From Podocnemis expansa (lineage: Eukaryota; Chordata; Testudines; Podocnemididae): 64,000 nucleotides of DNA. This document shows, one piece after another, positions 34,283-45,639 of this stretch (positions are counted from its first letter, which is position 1; each line of letters begins with the position of its first letter). The position numbers were made by a program, and so were the translations under genes. The stretch lies in the NCBI GenBank assembly GCA_007922195.1, contig ML681971.1, positions 4,506,505 through 4,570,504 on the forward strand, read 5' to 3'. The notes beneath the pieces were generated by a model that worked only from the letters and a program-made list of their open reading frames with translations, made no database searches and was not told where the DNA came from.

Positions 34283-34629
34283 GATCACAATGTTCATGTC
34301 AAATGTCTAATCAGATGCCTGATGAATCCGCTTATGGCTGACAAGCCCAATTCGAGAGCGGTACCGCTTGTCGCACTTTTCACAGATCCATGTCTTCTCG
34401 GAGATGGAATCCAAGATCCCAGAACACTGCTTTCTTCTGTTTCACTTTGCTTCCATCTGCTGACACCAAGAAACTGACCTTCCAGAGTAATGTCAGAGTC
34501 TCGTTTTTCCACCCCTTGGTATATAACCAGAGTCTTCATGGAATTATCAACCTGAAGCTCTTGCATGATCCAGCAAATCTGCCCAAGAGATTTTGCATAG
34601 AAGATTCACTATAAAACTGTATCAGTAAA
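34283..34629. other. No recognisable feature
   Basis: Opposed frames of 67-90 codons without a motif. Nothing else recognised. Confidence 0.4.
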
Positions 34630-34995
34630 ACAAAAAAAAATCTGATACTTAAAGCTAGCTGAGGAACAGTTTTCCCCTCCCATAAGAATTCTCCAAATTT
34701 CAAAAATGTTTCCTCACTTGAATTGGGAGGAATAGTCAAAATCCTGAAAAAACAGTCATGAACTGAAGAAACTTGGATCAGACCACCCAGATTTCATTCT
34801 GAGAATTTTGAAATGTTTCATTTGATTTTGACTTTTTTAAAAAAACACTTTTATATCTTGTTTTACTGCAAATTATCTTAAATTGTGGTATGCTAATTCA
34901 TTTTTGACCTGAAGAATGGAACTTTCTATTTCCTTTTCTGCAGAGTTTCAGTTTCACCAAATCAGCATTTTCCAGTGAAAAATGTTGCATTGAAA
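34630..34995. repeat. A+T-rich dispersed repeat copy
   Basis: 'tttgaaatgtttcatttgat', 'tttgacttttttaaaaaaac' and 'ccagtgaaaaatgttgcatt' match the family at 61978-62410, which has 'gcaatgtttcgtttgatttt' and 'acctttttaaacc'. Confidence 0.5.
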
Positions 34996-35540
34996 AATTC
35001 TTGACCGGTAGGGTCTGCTACAGAGGCAACGATCTGTCTAGACCAGCACTCCATTTTGCAGAGGTTCCAGAGCTAGGATGGCTCTCGATAGTGTCTATAA
35101 GTACAGTTACAATCAAGCCAAGTCACTGGATCTCTGATCTGTGGGCTGGGTTGCAATGCCACTCACTGAAATTTAGCCCAGCAAACCTTCTGGAAGAGTG
35201 GCTGGGCCCAGTCTCAATGAGGGTGTTGTGACATCATGACCCAGGTCACAGCACCACCAGTGACATCAACAGAATTACTATGGGAATGGCATGGGAAAGT
35301 GTCTTACCATGGTGGGAAAAATAAGGTAGCCCTCTTCAGAAACCTGCAAAGGATTGCAGAGTACCTGCAGGAAAGTTTCCTAGAGATCTCCATGAAGGAT
35401 TCCTGGGCCATCCCATGGTATAAAAACAATCTTTTCCAGGGGGCAACATTCGCATAGCTGTAGTAACTACTGGAACTAGATACCCACTATGCCTCACTTT
35501 TTTTTTCATATTAAACATAAAAGATAAGCGTATATAACCC
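34996..35540. other. No recognisable feature
   Basis: Unique-looking sequence with frames of 85 codons or fewer. May include the 3' part of the Myb/SANT-bearing transposon. Confidence 0.35.
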
Positions 35541-36080
35541 CTACAGTTTGACCACAATTGCATGGTCACCAGAGATGACTTCCTCAGCATCACAGTTGGC
35601 CACCGTGCTATCCTGCGATTGGCTGGACTGCTTTGGGATTAAAAATAGCTCCTGGATCTCAGGGATAATGGATTCCCTGCTTGGCTGTCTCCCGTTCTCC
35701 TCTTCCTCCTCTTCCTCATCCAAACTGTCCTCCTCTGACTCCACTGAGGGATCCATACTGCATTTACAGGCATTGGTGGGGTGGCCTCTGAGAACTGCAT
35801 GCAGATCATTGTAGATGTGTCATATCTGTGGTGCAGACCCATAATGACTGTTTCACCTCACTTATCTTCTGTCACACCTGCCAAAGTTCTGCGATCTTCA
35901 TGGATCACAGCTGTGTGTCCCTGAATCCTTCTCCCCCATGTCCTATGAGATCTTTTCGTAGACATCTCTTTGGCTGAATTGGAGGTGTGCCCACCCAGAT
36001 TCTTCCACCCATGGACCGATAAGGTCCAACAGCTCCTGTGTACTCCAGGCTGGAGTGCAGCTGGGGCACTGAGTAGCCAT
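35541..36080 (-). pseudogene. Myb/SANT-like (trihelix) gene relic
   Basis: Reading the minus strand from the ATG at 36080 to the stop at 35541 in one frame gives 180 codons with several in-frame stops. Codons 10-45 read 'PAWSTQELLDLIGPWVEESG' and on to 'SQRDVYEKIS', the tryptophan-spaced helices of Myb/SANT-like DNA-binding domains. After a decayed middle the frame resumes with 'HIYNDLHAVLRGHP', the domain's C-terminal helix. An acidic tail (DEEEEEEE) and 'QELFLIPKQSSQSQDS' follow. Such genes occur as hosts of, or partners to, PIF/Harbinger transposons, where the SANT protein assists transposase; related host copies exist in reptiles. The first stop follows codon 45. No transposase was seen alongside it. 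Confidence 0.75.
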
Positions 36081-36435
36081 GATCAGTTGTTCTGGCAAGA
36101 TCACCATCCTGATCAAACAGGAAACGATAATTCACAATTTGCCAGGGCTTTCAAAGGGAGGGCTGTTTCTTGTGTTCCTGGCTGCTATGTAGCAGCATTA
36201 AAAATGATCTCCAGAGTGATCAGAGTGGCGCATTGTAGGACACCTCGTGCAGGCCAATTGAGCTGATATACACAACACTGCATCTATATTATCTCGGTTG
36301 ACTCAGCAATGTCCTATTAAGCACTACACCTCTCGTGGAGGTGGAGTAATTGAGTGGACACAGCTGGTGAGGTTGGTCATCAGATGGGACTTGGTAGTGT
36401 AGATGCAGACATTATTGGATCAACTTAAGGCCACA
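36081..36435 (-). mobile_element. 5' flank of the Myb/SANT-bearing transposon, probable
   Basis: Read on the minus strand, this starts with a terminus-like 'ggccttaagttgatcc' and 'gtctgcatctacactac', similar to the tgtctacact termini of the MITEs at 8826 and 32210. It then leads into the Myb/SANT reading frame. That makes it likely untranslated leader of a Harbinger-class element. Boundaries and TSD are not resolved. Confidence 0.45.
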
Positions 36436-38204
36436 TCTGTTGCCCTAAGTCTAGACCAGGCCTCATGTTTGGCATCCACCAGTGACAGTGAGGGAAGTGA
36501 CTCTTCTACCCCAAGCCCAGATCCCAGTGGCAGCTCTGCGGATGTCACAGTGTCAGGCCTGGGCAGTGGGTATAACAGACTCAGCTGCAGCCAATCTGCT
36601 GCTGGAAACCTGGGCCATAGTGGCCCTTCCTTTTCCCATCCCACCATGGGCAGCGGGTAATGGATATCGGGGGAGTGGGCCATGGCGGGGCTCAAAGCTT
36701 CTCTGGCCATCCAGGGCTTGGTGTTGGCTGGCCAAGATCTGCAGCTGCTCTAGGTGCTGACTGGGGTTCAAGGCTGCACTGACAGGTCAGTCTCCAAGAG
36801 CAGGGAAGCATAAAGGGTAGAGTCAGAGTGGGGGTATGGCCTCAGGCAGAAGGAGAAGGGCAGAGGATAGACTCTTAAAGGGGGGGGCCACCTTTGCTGC
36901 CCATGGCACCAGGCCTAGCTGAGAGCCTTGCTCAAGGAGTGGACTCGGGTACCTGCTTCCACCAGCAATAGGGCTGAAGCTTATCAAGAGGTGGGCCTGG
37001 GAGTGACCCATAGCTGCATGCTGGACAAAGCTGTGCCCTTCCTATGGGAAAGCAGAGACCTCGCAGGCCAAGGAAATCTCTGAGCACCGCCCCCCAAGTT
37101 CTTTGTAACTATAGGTGCTCTCCCTATACACTCACACAGTTCCTGCCTCACTAACTCACTTGCCATCAGTGGCAAAGCTTCACAGAACTGGATGAGGCCA
37201 GCCCAGGGTACTCCACTGACCCCTAGGTTGCAGGTGTCATGGTACAGTGTGAAACTTCCTCCCCACCTATCCTTCCTTCACTTTGACCATGGCATAGGCA
37301 GGGCTTGAACAATCAGCATGGCTGTCCTGGGGAAAGGGTTCTCTTTCATTAGTGAAGAGAGACTTGCAGGGGATAGCCAAAGGCAGTCCAGGGCTGAGGT
37401 CCCCATGTTAGCTGCAAGAGTGTGTGGGGCGCTTGCTTGGTCTCACACCAGGCTCACCTCTGCTGGTTTGTGGTTTAATGCTATGCCCTTCCTCCAGGCC
37501 CATTCTGCATAATTTGAGACACATCTGCTTGTGGGGAAGTGAACTGTGTTTCTAAGCTATGCCTTGCTTGTTGTTCCAACTGCACCAACTACTGCTCAAG
37601 TGGTCTTCAAATGGGGCCCAGACAGCTTCTCTTTTTTGTTTTGTTTTAATTGTTTCTTTAGCTCACAGTAGCCCTTGTCATGTAGTAGGGGCTGTACAGA
37701 GCTGCGGAAAGGTCTCAGTTCTCAGCTCCAAAGATCTGATATTCTAGGGCCCTGATCCTGTGATTGGATCCGCCAGGACCGCAGGTGGGTCCAGAGGCCC
37801 AACTGCAGGATAAGGGCCTAGAAAGGGATTAGAGAATAGAGGAAAGTCACACAACATAGCAACACTGGGGTCAGGGTGATGGGTAGTCACAGCTCATTAG
37901 TTCATATGTTATTATTTACTATGTAATTTTGATTTCTGTCTACAAACCCATGATCTCTTTAATACTACTTTTATTATTGACTTTTTCAAACCCAGGCTGA
38001 GGATATTATTATGGTGGGAGGAGTCCCTTACACACTGAGCACTAGTGGCAGAGACAGCTCCTACCTGTAAGAGCTTCTTTAGACATGACAGGAAACAGGT
38101 GAGAGGAGATATAGAGGTAATGTGAGCTGTCCAAGGTCACAGTTCCTGAGCTGGAATTAGAATTAGAAATGAGACTGCAGTGGGGTCACAGTTTTCACAC
38201 ACAC
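36436..38204. other. No recognisable gene
   Basis: Frames of 85-96 codons at 36403-36771 overlap on both strands. The plus-strand one is Ser/Gly-rich without a domain. 38005-38160 has a faint MIR-like 'gagctgtccaaggtcacagt' word. Confidence 0.4.
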
Positions 38205-38640
38205 CCTTTTTTTTTTTCAGTGAAAAATGCATATGTGGCAACTCCAAAATGTTTTGTGAATTTCACTGAATTGTTTGTTTGTTTGTTTGTTTGTTTTTGG
38301 TTTAATCCCCCAAACTAGGTAATGGCCATTTTTTCTACAGAAAACATTTTTTTTTGGTTCAAAACCATTTTTCATTTTGAACTCTCCTTTAATGTTATTT
38401 TAAAAAATATTTTTAAAAATTAAAAAGATCAAAATTGAAATGAAACATTCCTTCTTGTCAAAACCAAATGTTTCATTAGACTTGAAACCATTTTTGTCCT
38501 GAGGGTTTCATTTGAAGAACATTTTTTCCTTTGATCCACACTAGATCTATTTTTTTAAATATATATATTCCATAATTGCTAGAGAATTCAAAAATTTGTT
38601 TTTTCACCCAGCTCTTCTCAAAACTCAGCTGAAATCTTTT
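38205..38640. repeat. A+T-rich dispersed repeat copy with (GTTT)n
   Basis: Same A+T-rich family: 'cattttgaactctcctttaa', 'gaaatgaaacattcc', 'ttttcacccagctcttc'. It contains about seven tandem GTTT units at 38270-38297. Confidence 0.5.
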
Positions 38641-39482
38641 ATTTATCTATATATTTTGGATGCTCAGACACACTCAGTGACTTTTTTTTCAATTTATTTT
38701 TGTTGCCATCCTGCACTTTCAGGTTTCCACTAGGGAACAGAAAGACAGTGGGCTAAAAATCAGCAGAAAAGCCATTCTTGTTTATGTCTACGGCCTGGAA
38801 GCAGAAAGTTTAGAAAACTACTGGAAAAGCCTGTTCCCATGATATATCCAGCCCTATTTTGCTGATTCAAGTGAAACCATTGTGAAACTCATGTACAATC
38901 ATGTCCTCCATTATTCCATAATTATACAAATGTTCAAGCAATAAAATGTAGGGAAATTTCCACAATAAACTTTAAATCTGTTTAAAAGCCATTAAAAAAC
39001 TCTTTTAATCACCTGAACATATTCAAAAATGAGAAAGAAATCCCAGTACTATGAACACATGCTTTTTTAACACAAGCAGTAATTTTTTCCTACATGTACA
39101 GACTAGGAAGAATATGATTTTTAATATAATTTTGATGTATAATATCAGTTTATTTTTAAGCATTTTTTCTATTTTTATCTATTTAAATTTTTGCAGTTGC
39201 AGGAAATTATGTATGGGGGAAAAGACAATAACTATTTAATGAGAGTAGATGCCGAGATCCAAAAAATTAAAGTTGCGTAAGCCATTAAAATGCAAACTGT
39301 CAACATCACGTCAAAATGTACAAAGTAAATATCCTTAAATCAACAAATATTTCCTATTATGACAATTCATTTGCTCATCTAGTCATAACTAGCCTTCTTC
39401 CAAAGTCTAAATCACTGGGTTTTGACTTTAATTAACATTCTCAAAGAGTATTTTTCTTTCTTTGACTATTTCTACATTTCTC
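38641..39482. other. No feature; A+T-rich
   Basis: Very A+T-rich sequence with many poly(T) runs and no motif or repeat identified. Confidence 0.4.
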
Positions 39483-39640
39483 TTATTGTAGTGTAGTCCC
39501 AGGATATTAGAGACACCAGCAGAGTGAAAAGAGCCCTGTGGGGACTGAAAGTTTCTCTCTCTCACCAACTTCATTTGATCTAATAAAAATATTACCTCAC
39601 TTGTCTCTCTCATTGCTGATACTGTTGATGAAACCATTTC
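39483..39640 (-). mobile_element. Penelope-like terminal fragment, second subfamily
   Basis: Contains 'cccaggatattagagacacc', 'gagccctgtggggactgaaa' and 'tctctctctcaccaact', then 'ctaataaaaatattacctc' and 'cttgtctctctc'. This corresponds, in reverse, to the PLE-type end found widely in sauropsids. It begins and ends with opposed versions of a 'tattagagacac' / 'tgtctctc' word, so it also folds back. Confidence 0.55.
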
Positions 39641-39764
39641 TTCATTGGTTTGTGTATGTTCAGTGAAAATGACATTTACCAATATTCATCTAAAAAAAAT
39701 CTAATTCTTCCACTCTAAGTCTGCTAGAATCAAATATAGTAATATTAACATTTGGCTCTTATAT

Positions 39765-39870
39765 GGTGCTTACACTCTATACACATGGAAGTGCTTTACA
39801 AGGAAATTAGCATCATTATTCACATATGGGGAAACTGAAACACAGGCAGTGACTTGTCCTAGGTCACCTA
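39765..39870 (+). repeat. MIR-like SINE or L2-like tail
   Basis: 'gtgctttacaagg', 'atggggaaactgaaacacag' and 'gtgacttgtcctaggtcacc' are the familiar ancient amniote repeat core. Confidence 0.55.
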
Positions 39871-39879
39871 GGAACAAAC

Positions 39880-40812
39880 TTATAGATACTAAAGTCAGAA
39901 AGAACTAATGTGATCAGCTCATCTGACTTCCTGCACAAATGAAGGCCGCAGAACCTCACCCACCTCCTTCTGCAATAGACCTCTAACCTATGACTAACCA
40001 TTAACGTCCTCAAATCATGATTCAAAGACTTCAAGGTACAGTGAATCCACTAGCAAGGAAGCCATGTCCCATGCTACAGAGAAAGACGAAAACCCCCCAG
40101 AGGCTTTGCCAATCTGTCCTGGAGGAAAATTCCTTCTCAACCCCAACATGGCGATCAGAGCATGTGGGCAAAACTCATCAGTCAGAAACCCAAGAAAGAA
40201 TTCTCTATAACTCAGAAACTATCCTATCAATCGTCCTATTAGCAAATATACCACCAGGAGCCAAAGATCTGCCCCACTGCCAGCTGGCCCTCCCTGGGGG
40301 CGTCGCAGGGTGAGGCAGGCCAGCGCTTCCTCCACGGCAGGATAGGCAGAGCCGGCTGGCTTGCAGCCAGTGAGGTCTCCATCACTCTCACCTCAGCCTT
40401 CTAGGGCCCACTGTATTCTAGCTGGCTTCCTCACCCCTGAGCAGAGTCGCCAGGGCGGGAGCACCCTCTGGCCCCAGGCCTCCCCGCAGTGAAAGGAGCG
40501 TCGGGGGCCAGCCTGTGTGGCCCAGGTGCAGGGGGGTGCAGTTGTGGGCAATCAGGTGAACTTTGTCAAACTAGGCTGGCATTATACCATGAATTTATCA
40601 AGCTCAGTTTTGAAACCAGCTACATTTTTTGCCCCCACAGCTCCCTGTAGAAGGCTACTGCAGAACTTCATTCCTCTGAGGGATAGAAACCTGCATCTAA
40701 TTTCAAGTATAAACTTCCTGACGGTCAGTTTATATCCATTAGTTCTTGTGTCCACATTGGGGCTGAACTTAAATAATTCCTCTGCCTTCCTGGTATTTAT
40801 CCCTCAGCACTG
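39880..40812 (-). mobile_element. CR1 LINE, minus strand, split by an inverted duplicate
   Basis: Two segments, 39880-40267 and 40558-40812, read continuously as an antisense CR1 3' region: 'gactaaccattaacgtcctc', 'tttgccaatctgtcctggag', then after the gap 'tttatcaagctcagttttga', 'ctgcatctaatttcaag', 'ccattagttcttgtgtcc'. The 290 bp at 40268-40557 between them are foreign, G+C-rich and copied in inverse orientation from a hAT element at 41173-41462. Confidence 0.75.
40268..40557 (-). repeat. 290-bp inverted duplicate, left arm
   Basis: This is the exact-length reverse complement of 41173-41462. Comparing by eye I count four mismatches and no indels (about 98.6%). It lacks the terminal repeats of the hAT element from which the other arm derives. 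No TSD is evident at its edges. Confidence 0.9.
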
Positions 40813-41035
40813 AGACTGGAACACAACTTTTCCATTCCCAACACTAGCAAACTATCCACTTGGCCACAATAGCTACTTCTAGTCATTGTGTCAGGCCAGG
40901 AATCATAGAAAACACAGGCATTGTGAATTCTGAATGTGCAAAGATCATGAGTCAGGCCCCACTAAAATCATAAGTTTAGCTTTAAAATTAAGAGGTTTTA
41001 ATAATAGTACATTCAGTTTTGCACCCCTCCCCCAA
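40813..41035. other. Spacer between opposed CR1 copies
   Basis: About 220 bp without recognised content, inside the loop of the inverted duplicate. Confidence 0.4.
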
Positions 41036-41091
41036 AGGATGTGGACAAATTGAAGAGAGACCAGTGGGGGGCAAGAGAAATGAATAGGGAG

Positions 41092-41668
41092 CAGCACCAG
41101 ATTAACTGGCCTGGGGGCCCTTGGCTGCCCCCAGCTGCAAGGCTCCTGCCTGCGGCCCCCCCACCACAGGGGACCTGGTTGCCCACAACTGCACCCCCCT
41201 GCACCTGGGCCACACAGGCTGGCCCCCGATGCTCCTTTCACTGCGGGGAGGCCTGGGGCCAGAGGGTGCTCCCGCCCTGGCGACTCTGCTCAGGGGTGAG
41301 GAAGCCAGCTAGAATACAGTGGGCCCTAGAAGGCTGAGGTGAGAGTGATGGAGACCTCACTGGCTGCAAGCCAGCCGGCTCTGCCTATCCTACCGTGGAG
41401 GAAGCGCTGGCCTGCCTCACCCTACGACGCCCCCAGGGAGGGCCAGCTGGCAGTGGGGCAGAGCGGAGCGCAGCACCCGGCCTCTGGCCCAGGGCCCTGC
41501 ACCCTCTTTCCACTCCATAGCAATGCAGCTCCAGCAGGGTAGGAGCACTCTTAGCACCTCTGCACTACCACTGATGAGCCAGATTATTGCAGGAGCTTTA
41601 GAGGCTGGAGCCCAGGCCCCCCCCTTTTGGCCACTTGGGACTTAAGCGCCTTTGATAATCCAGCCCTG
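41092..41668. mobile_element. GC-rich hAT element inside the CR1
   Basis: The inverted right end is cagggctggattatcaaagg. The left end is a diverged 'cagcaccagattaactgg', so the termini match around GGATTA. Flanks ataggGag (41084-41091) and ttaggggg (41669-41676) match at 6 of 8. The CR1 sequence is continuous once the insert and one TSD copy are removed. Its interior supplies the right arm of the 290-bp inverted duplication. Confidence 0.75.
41173..41462 (+). repeat. 290-bp inverted duplicate, right arm
   Basis: Lies wholly inside the hAT at 41092-41668 and is matched by the reverse complement at 40268-40557. Because here it is surrounded by hAT-type sequence and termini, this is probably the source copy. 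Confidence 0.9.
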
Positions 41669-42095
41669 TTAGGGGGCTGGAGCACATGACATATGAGGAC
41701 AAGCTGACAGGACTGAGCTTGTTTAGTCTGCAGAAGAGAAGAGTGAGAGTAGATTTGATAGTGGTCTTCAGCTCCATGAAAGGGGATTAGACGAGCTAGG
41801 TTTCTCTCAGTGATAGTAGATGGCAGAGCTAGGAACAATGGTCTCAAGCTGCTGCAATGGGGCAGGTCCAGGTTGGATATATTATTAGAAAAAAGGTTTT
41901 CTGCAGGAGGGTAGTGAAGCACTGGAATGGGTTATCTAGGGAGGTGGTTGAAGCTTCATCCTTAGAGTTTTTTAAGGCCCGGCTTACTGAAGCCCTTGCT
42001 GGGATGGTTTAGTTGGGGTTGGTCCTACTTCGAGCAGGGGTTGGACTAGATACCTCTTGGGGTCCCTTTCAACCCTCATCTTCTATGAATCAATG

Positions 42096-43439
42096 TTTAT
42101 GTGATTGCCATGCAGCTGCGCCAACCAGGAAGACTCCAGGGAAGGAAATGGAATGAATCCCCATTCCATGCCAATGCAGTACATGGAGAACCATGCTGGG
42201 CCAGCCAGAGGCACTGCTTGTGTTGATTGGTTAGTGAAGGTTTCTCTAAGGCTGTTGGGCTACACACTTGGCTTGTTGTGGTCTGGGTGCTCAGAGGTTC
42301 CTGGATGTCTCTGCTGGATTGTGCAGGGTAGCTTGTGAGTCCTGGGATATGAACACAGGTTTATGAGAGAAGAGAGAGGATGAAATATGCATTGATCCCA
42401 TTTGTTTGGGGCTCCCTACATCTTCCCCCTACTCTGTCCCTGCCCTCCTCTCCCAGGAATCACATAGCTCTGAATAGACTGAGAACAGGCTGGATCCATG
42501 TCAGGTCTCCTAACCAGAACAGGATCTCTTTAAAACTGCCATCAGATACACTCCCTGACATGGACTGTTTGACATGAGCCAGGGGCCCAGGGGATTGAGC
42601 TGAAGAAAACAGGCGCCACTGAGCTGTTTGACATGAGTCAGGATGCAAAATTAAAGTCAAGAGAACTACACACAAATGTACCCTTCTATGAGCAAGTGGG
42701 TTCGATGGACTCAATGTCAAGGTGGGCATTTGTCCATATCACAAAGGCACAGTGCAATTTAGCACTCCTGGCGACATCCATGTAGAGGCAAGGCTTACGG
42801 CTATACTAGGAGAAGTGGTGCTACAGATCTGGAGTGGGGGGCAGTGACATAACTTTGTTGTGGGGAATTCGGGACATGGTAAGACAGAAAGTGTGGCAAG
42901 ATTGTGCTGAGATGTACTGAGGCATGAGTGGAATAGCAGGGGACGCTGCAGAGCTATGGGGATGAAGGGATGTTCCAGCCTAGAGTGAGGTGCATTAGCA
43001 GACTGGTGGGGAGATTCTAGCACTGGAACAATGGGACGATTAAGGTCAGATGGAGATGTCTGGGCAGTGTGACAATGGCACCACTTGTGTTCTGGCCCCT
43101 CCACCCTGGAAAGAGCAGCTGAGCACCCACACAGCACTTTTTTTTACCACCATTCGTCATGAGCCCAGTGACTGGCACCTCTACTAGGAGCCATTAGACC
43201 CTGTCATTGCAGAGAGATCAAAATAAAGAGCACTGGCCACATAGGGATGGTTGTAACCCCTTCATGGGCTGGAAAAGACTAGATTCCAGCTAGGCATGAA
43301 GTAATCTAGGAAGGGACCTACAACAGTAATGCATGGGGGAGATGCATTAGGTAAGAGCTAACTATCTATCATCAACTTTTTACTGTGCATCGCCCTGATT
43401 AGTGCTGTTCTTAGACAGCTGGGAGCTGGGCAGACACTG
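42096..43439. other. No recognisable gene
   Basis: Frames of up to 132 codons (42739-43137, minus strand) have no domain. An 18-bp near-direct repeat 'ctgtttgacatgagccagg' recurs at about 42563 and 42624. Confidence 0.4.
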
Positions 43440-43560
43440 GGAGGGCTGGTGCTTGTTGTTATTTATTACTGCTTGTCCCCAGTCGTGGACCAGGACTCAT
43501 TGCGCTAGGCAAAACACAGGACAAAAAAGCAGTTCCTGCCCCAAACCACTGATAGCCTAT
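43440..43560 (+). repeat. Old amniote repeat tail ('gtgctaggc...')
   Basis: 'tcgtggaccaggactcattg', 'cgctaggcaaaacacaggac' and 'gttcctgccccaaa' match a widespread repeat also seen at 44205 and 58205. Confidence 0.5.
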
Positions 43561-44204
43561 GCCCATTGGGCCTGTCACTGCAGCTGCTTACTCCTCACGA
43601 GGAAAAACGGAACTACACGCAGGAAGTAACATGACCACGGGACCCATTGCTGGATAACGCCCACTTTAAGCTAAGCACTTTTGGACTATTCCATTCACAT
43701 TATTGGACTGTTCCAATCTGGGATTCATGGGAGACCGAGGGGGGGAAGTGTGTCAGATTAAGCTTTTATATCTCAGTGTCTCATTTTGCAGCTGGGTAAT
43801 GGTTTGTGCTGCTTTCCTGATGTGGGATACTGCAAGCAGCGTTTCTTTGGCTCTCCTAATTTTTTAAAATGCTGCTAATTAGAAGCCCTTTAATGTGAAG
43901 AGCTGGGATTTGGCAGTCACTCAGGGGCTCCAAGGGGGGCTTGTAGTTATGTGTTTGGAAAGCTAATAATGATAGTGGCCAGGCAAGGCTCAGGACTGAG
44001 CCAACAGAGAGGCTTGTTGATGAAGCATCAGCGGGCATGGCAAGACAAAAGCCTCCATAGTGGCACAGCTTGATATACCCCTCTGTGTGCATCTCACGAC
44101 CATTTGGTTACTTCTGGAGTGCCTTTGTGACCTTAGAGAAACACATGCTCCACACCTAGTATCCTTTCATCCTCTGGCAAGTCCAAGGAAGAGGAGGAGG
44201 AAGA
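43561..44204. other. No recognisable feature
   Basis: Unique-looking sequence with one 78-codon frame and no motif. Confidence 0.4.
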
Positions 44205-44330
44205 TGACAGTAGTCACCAGAGGCCCAAAATGTAATTAGAGCTACTGTGCTCAGTGCTGTACATACATGCAGTCAGAGCCAGGCCCTGCTTCAAAGAGTT
44301 CACAGCCTGAATAAAGCAGACAAATGCTGG
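44205..44330 (+). repeat. Old amniote repeat tail, second copy
   Basis: 'ctcagtgctgtacatacatg', 'agccaggccctgcttcaaag' and 'agttcacagcctgaataaag', the same repeat as 43440-43560, diverged. Confidence 0.45.
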
Positions 44331-45639
44331 TAGGAAAAAAGCACTGGAGAGAGATGGGATCCCAGAGCCCATAAAGAGAAGAGTTGCATGCTCTGTATAT
44401 CCACTGAACGCACCCCACGTCATGTGATGCCTGCCAGTGCCAGTCACACTCAGGCACAGAACAGCATCTTTTATGGGACCCCATGCAGCAGCGGTTGTGG
44501 AAAAGGCTACTGTCCTGCTGAGTCTAGGAACAGGAGGGTGGTAAGAATAAGATGGGAAGTACTGTCCTGCTCTGGTGGTCTCTCCCAGCCCTGCCTTTCT
44601 ATGCTCCAGCAGTCCAGGATCCCTGGCATTGTCCTAGGGCCCTGGGGCAAATCCACATCGTCTCAGAGATGGAGGGAAAGAGTTCCACTTACTAGCATAC
44701 CCCAGTTCCAAAAGAAGGTTTGATGCACACAGGGCTGTGTGTGAGCTTTCCTTGAACACCTAGCTGTCTGCTGCATTTGTCAATATGGTCAAGGCAGCAC
44801 TGGTATCTGACGCCTGCCTTGTAAAGTGCCTAGAGATACATGAAACATGAAAGCTGGCCACAGAAAACTCAGCTCTGCTCTTCTCTAATCAAGACTCAGA
44901 GTTGTAGGGAAGGAGAAAATCTGACCCACTGGAATCCACGAGTGCCTGGGTCTGCCCAGCAGAGTTAGTTAGCTGCCCTTTCGAGCTTGACTCTGGATTC
45001 TCCAACTGGAAGGAAATGTTCAGACTTGAAAGAATAAATGATTGGGGGAAGGAAATGGGGATGGTATCTCCATGGGCCAGGGTCGGAGGTAATGATCATG
45101 CATTCTGTCACTGCCCTGCTCAGAACATCTGTGAAGGAGACACATGCTGTTCCTTCTCCTACAAGTACCCATTGTGTGCACCCATGCAGATTCGAATATA
45201 TGTGAGTGTGTGTCTACATTTATCAGTGTATGTCTGTGTCATGCCCCCTAATGACTGGCCCAGACAGGATAAGAAACCTACTATTGCTAACAGATTCTCT
45301 CTTAGCTCACACATCGTAGCGTTGAGGGAGCAGCAACCAAGCCCATGTGATTTCTCTGGTAATTGACTCTCTTCTTTGCAGCCTTTGAAACTGTTCCAGC
45401 ACCCCAGTGTTGGAGAGACTGTGGGCTCCATTAAATCCAGCCAAGGCCTAGCTGGCTCCTGCCCACTGATTGCCAGCTCAGAAGCTGGGAACACACACTT
45501 CTTTTTCAAATGCCCCCCGCCCCCCTCTAGTCCTATCAGCCAAGAACATGAGGCTCCTTCCCTTCCACATTTGCAAGCAGCAGTGGTTCTCTGAAACCTG
45601 CGAGCTTTGTGCAATGCAAATGTGGCTATTGGACCGCCA
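44331..45639. other. No recognisable gene
   Basis: The largest frame is 151 codons on the minus strand (45159-45614), with scattered cysteines but no domain pattern and an opposed frame over the same bases. Not called a gene. Confidence 0.4.

Larger units (their letters stand above)
41036..42095 (+). mobile_element. CR1 LINE, plus strand, with nested hAT
   Basis: Resumes across the hAT at 41092-41668. 'ggatgtggacaaattgaaga' and 'aagagaaatgaataggg' lead in; the element continues 'ggctggagcacatgacatat', 'gcttgtttagtctgcagaag', then a decayed ORF2 C-terminal coding stretch (an EKRRVRVDLI-like segment, then the 'RLDI' region). It ends in the 3' tail 'agcaggggttggactagata', 'ccctttcaaccctcatcttc', 'tatgaatca'. 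Severely 5'-truncated, as most CR1 copies are. Confidence 0.85.

Noticed and set aside
35905..36135. 76-codon minus-strand frame over the SANT region
   Set aside because: It is a different frame from the one that spells the SANT domain.
36403..36660. 85-codon Ser/Gly-rich plus-strand frame beside the Myb/SANT relic
   Set aside because: No domain, opposed by a 96-codon frame, and not part of the SANT reading frame on the minus strand.
45159..45614. 151-codon frame with several cysteines
   Set aside because: Cysteine spacing fits no zinc-binding or disulfide family I know, and there is no supporting splice or promoter context.
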